A stretch of 64,000 bases of DNA from Saltatorellus ferox (GTDB lineage: Bacteria > Planctomycetota > UBA1135 > GCA-002686595). Below the pieces are notes generated by a model. It was not told the origin of the DNA and did no database searches. It saw only the letters and a list, made by a program, of their open reading frames with translations. Where the stretch lies: assembly GCA_007751475.1 (NCBI GenBank), contig CP036434.1, positions 868,001 to 932,000 on the forward strand. Reading direction: 5' to 3'. Made by a program: the position numbers and the translations under genes. Below, piece after piece: positions 61,889-64,000 of this stretch (the stretch's first letter is position 1; each line of letters begins with the position of its first letter).

Positions 61889-62818
61889 CTACACGCCGTA
61901 CGAAGGAGCGGACCGGGATTCGATCGGGAACCCGCCCGCTTTCCAGGCGTCCATTCCGCCAGCGATATTGCAGGTCGTGGTGACACCCTCGGCCATCAGA
62001 AGGCTCAACGCCGTTGAGCTTCGATGTCCGCGCCTGCATATGATCGCGAGTTCGCGACCCATGGGAAGCTCTCCCGCGCGATCCCAGAGCACACTGAGCG
62101 GAATGTTTACCGCGCCTACGATGTGCTCGGTCGCGAACTCCGACGGGGTGCGTACATCGACGACCAGAGGAGGCTCCGACTGGTGCAGTCGCCTGTCGAT
62201 CGTCTCTGGCGAGCATTGGCGGGTGGATTCCACGAGATCGTGGCGCCGGAGGGCGACCTCCATCCCTCCCTCCAGAAAGCCCTCGACGAGATCCAGTCCG
62301 ATCTGGCGAAGGCGACGCGACGCCTCCTGGGCGTCCTCGGGGCCTGCGACGATCAGGATCGGAATTCCTGGCTCGAGGAGCGCCGCCGCCCACCGGCAGA
62401 ATTCGTCGTTGAGCACGAGGTTCACCGCGCCTCGCAGATGGGCCCTGGCGAACTCAGCTGCGGGCCGAACGTCGATCAGGAGGGCGCCGCTTCGCCTGCG
62501 CTCGAGGAACGTTTCGAGCGCGAGGGCGGCCAGGGGGGCGCTGCCCTGGGAAGAGTCGGCGAGGGGCCTCGGACCCTGGAGGATCAGATGGCCGAGGCGC
62601 GCGCGAAGCTTCTCGTAGCCTTCCAGGTGGGCCGAGTCGAAATGGGTCAGGAGGACCTGCTCGATGGTGGCGCCGTGCGCTTCGGCCTCGTCCACATAGC
62701 CTTCGATCGTCGCCGGATCCGGGAGCGGGTTCACCACCGAGGCCGTGCCCGCGCCTTGGTCCACCAGAAGGTAGGAGGCGATTTCGTGGGCTTCGGTCTG
62801 GAACTGCTTGACGATCAT
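61889..62818 (-). CDS. Degenerate MBL-fold / double rhodanese protein
   Basis: 309 residues, cytoplasmic. The N-terminal ~80 residues look like the start of a persulfide-dioxygenase-type MBL domain (MIVKQFQTEAHEIASYLLVD, LLTHFDSAHLEGY), but the THxHADH metal motif is altered and the domain is cut short. Two rhodanese domains follow (about 105-195 and 205-305). Only the second has a catalytic Cys, in IICRRGHRSS; the first has VAGPEDAQ there. It is likely a sulfurtransferase handling persulfides. First gene of the run leading to the pentaheme cytochrome and cydAB. Confidence 0.85.
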   Translation of the reverse strand: MIVKQFQTEAHEIASYLLVDQGAGTASVVNPLPDPATIEGYVDEAEAHGATIEQVLLTHFDSAHLEGYEKLRARLGHLILQGPRPLADSSQGSAPLAALALETFLERRRSGALLIDVRPAAEFARAHLRGAVNLVLNDEFCRWAAALLEPGIPILIVAGPEDAQEASRRLRQIGLDLVEGFLEGGMEVALRRHDLVESTRQCSPETIDRRLHQSEPPLVVDVRTPSEFATEHIVGAVNIPLSVLWDRAGELPMGRELAIICRRGHRSSTALSLLMAEGVTTTCNIAGGMDAWKAGGFPIESRSAPSYGV

Positions 62819-63126
62819 GGTGCGCCTCCCGGACGGAGTGGAGTGGGGATCACGACGGGTCGGTAACAAGCGGCGTACCAGGTGAAGCCAGGGGGTGGAT
62901 TTGATCGTAAGTAGTTTTTGGGTATGGGCTTGCGAGCGATGTGTGGCTGCCGCCCCGCGATGGGCGGCCGCCGTGTTCACGCCCGTGTTCAGGTTGTTGG
63001 TTAGCGCTGTTAACAGTGGTCCTCCAGCGTCTCGATTCCCGCGCGATTGCAACCGCGGGTCCCAGGTGCCCTAAGGTGGCGCCACGCTCTGGAATTCCCC
63101 CTCCCTCCCCTCCACAGCCCCTTTCC
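62819..63126. other. Divergent intergenic region, no gene seen
   Basis: 308 bases separate the minus-strand rhodanese gene from the plus-strand exported protein. It must hold both promoters. I see neither a clear promoter nor an RNA gene or family A/B repeat. A local GGGCGGCCGCCGT/GCTGCCGCCCC inversion is present. Confidence 0.5.
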
Positions 63127-64000
63127 ATGCCTCTCCTGACGTTCGCGCTCACCCTCGCCACGGGCCTCCTTCTTCCTTCTGACTCGGACCCCGCCGAGCG
63201 CCGCGTCCCGCTCATCGCCAAGGCCGGCTGGGACGCCTCGCTGGTGCTCGATCGCGGAGCCCTGGGGATCTGGACCGTCAAGGCGTTCCCGGTCTTCGAG
63301 CAGTACCGCGGGCCGCAGGTCGTCGGCCTCGACGACGCGGGACGCTGCTGGATGATGGTCTCCTACAGCGGCAAGTGGACGCCTTTCCCGACCGTCGATG
63401 ACGGCGCGTGGCTGGGGGCCCTCGACCACGGCGACGTGGATCCACGGGTTCCGGGTCCTGAACTCTACACAGGCGGTAAGAAGGGCAACCTCTATCAGAT
63501 CAGGACCTACCCGAACGCAGCGACGGACCACCGCCTGATCGCGACCTTCCCTGGCCTGGAGCTGCATACCGTGGCGGCCGTCGAGATCGATCCGGCCAGC
63601 CCCGGCGAGGAACTGCTGGCCTTCACGAACCCCGGAGGGCTCTTTCTCGTGACTTCGACGGGCGAACACGGGGCCTTCGAGACGAACGAGCTCGAGCGCT
63701 TTCCCGGTCGCATCCGCGACGCGCTCGTGCTTCCTGCGGCCGCCGGCTCGACGCGGGAGCGGCTGGCCACGGTCTCGCGGACCGGGGAGCTGGCTATCCT
63801 GGACTTCGGTCCCGAGGGGCACACCTGGACGACCTTGCATCAGTCACCGGTGGGGAAGGGCCGCATCGCGCTCGCTCCTGGATCGGAGCCGGGTCGGACG
63901 GTTCTTTACTCGGCCCAGGACGACGGAGTGATCCTGCGCCACGCGGAAGCGCGGGGCGGCTGGATGACGACTCCCATCCACTACGGGCACGAGGGACCCC
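63127..64000 (+). CDS. Exported protein, cut by the right edge
   Basis: 291 codons are visible from ATG to the window end with no stop. A signal peptide (MPLLTFALTLATGLLLPS) precedes a beta-rich sequence. Repeated strand patterns (LDHGDVDPRVPGPELYTG, VEIDPASPGEELLAF, LATVSRTGELAILDFG) suggest a beta-propeller of PQQ/FG-GAP-like blades. I cannot name the family from this part. Weak Shine-Dalgarno. It is divergent from the rhodanese gene. Confidence 0.75.
   Translation, partial: MPLLTFALTLATGLLLPSDSDPAERRVPLIAKAGWDASLVLDRGALGIWTVKAFPVFEQYRGPQVVGLDDAGRCWMMVSYSGKWTPFPTVDDGAWLGALDHGDVDPRVPGPELYTGGKKGNLYQIRTYPNAATDHRLIATFPGLELHTVAAVEIDPASPGEELLAFTNPGGLFLVTSTGEHGAFETNELERFPGRIRDALVLPAAAGSTRERLATVSRTGELAILDFGPEGHTWTTLHQSPVGKGRIALAPGSEPGRTVLYSAQDDGVILRHAEARGGWMTTPIHYGHEGP

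Noticed and set aside
62819..63126. tRNA-like sequence near 63030-63080
   Set aside because: A TCGATTCC-like stretch recalls a T-loop, but no acceptor stem or cloverleaf can be formed.

Overview
The window is a dense, high-GC stretch of a diderm bacterial chromosome. Lipoproteins, TolC/RND envelope pumps, a Wza-type export channel, secreted PKD/DNRLRE and Spondin_N proteins, a pentaheme cytochrome and an FeS-type photolyase all fit a member of the Planctomycetota. That assignment is inference from gene content only; no rRNA or universal marker is present. I found no tRNA, rRNA, integrase, transposase or CRISPR array.

Layout. (1) 0-6 kb is an accessory zone: small unrelated genes (Spondin_N protein, DUF2200, an FG-GAP-like protein, a lipoprotein, an unknown 229-residue protein, a 5'-truncated DUF5694 gene, an RNase Sa-like protein with two catalytic residues changed). 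From 1.86 to 6.0 kb most of these are separated by copies of a ~31-bp repeat (family A), two of which lie in a duplicated composite block. (2) 6-14 kb is mostly housekeeping: the fused isobutyryl-CoA mutase icmF, a dienelactone-hydrolase-like secreted protein, a DUF5522 protein and a bacilliredoxin. (3) 14.1-21.9 kb is a four-gene metal (Cu/Ag-type) efflux operon: Cys-rich exported protein, TolC-family lipoprotein, CusB-like adaptor, CusA-like pump. It is bracketed on both sides by very long palindromes of a second repeat family (B). (4) 21.9-26.2 kb holds a ClC channel with CBS domains, a two-gene ATPase/CxxC-protein operon and mscL.

(5) 26.2-31.5 kb holds an alpha/beta-hydrolase-like gene divergent from a translationally coupled light/redox operon: FeS photolyase, SDR, small membrane protein, phytoene-desaturase-like FAD oxidoreductase. 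(6) 31.5-47.9 kb is an exopolysaccharide locus: two FemAB-like acyltransferases, GT4, GT2, a phosphoglycosyl transferase with a probable PilZ tail, Wza, Wzz/GumC, flippase, O-antigen-ligase-like polymerase, deacetylase, ATP-grasp ligase, cupin, and a kinase-nucleotidyltransferase fusion. A secreted metallophosphatase with PKD and DNRLRE repeats follows.

(7) 51.0-62.8 kb is one co-directional minus-strand run. It encodes an MBL-like/double-rhodanese protein, a pentaheme cytochrome c, cytochrome bd oxidase (cydA, cydB), then a second TolC-adaptor-RND metal pump (Czc-like) with a DUF3240 protein. Sulfur handling, quinol oxidation and metal export are thus placed together. A secreted protein is cut by the right edge.

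Most notable candidates: the repeat-punctuated block at 1.9-6.0 kb with a gene truncated exactly at a repeat end; the palindromes bracketing the metal-efflux operon; the altered-site RNase homologue; the PilZ-fused sugar transferase; the kinase-nucleotidyltransferase fusion; and the rhodanese-cytochrome-bd module.
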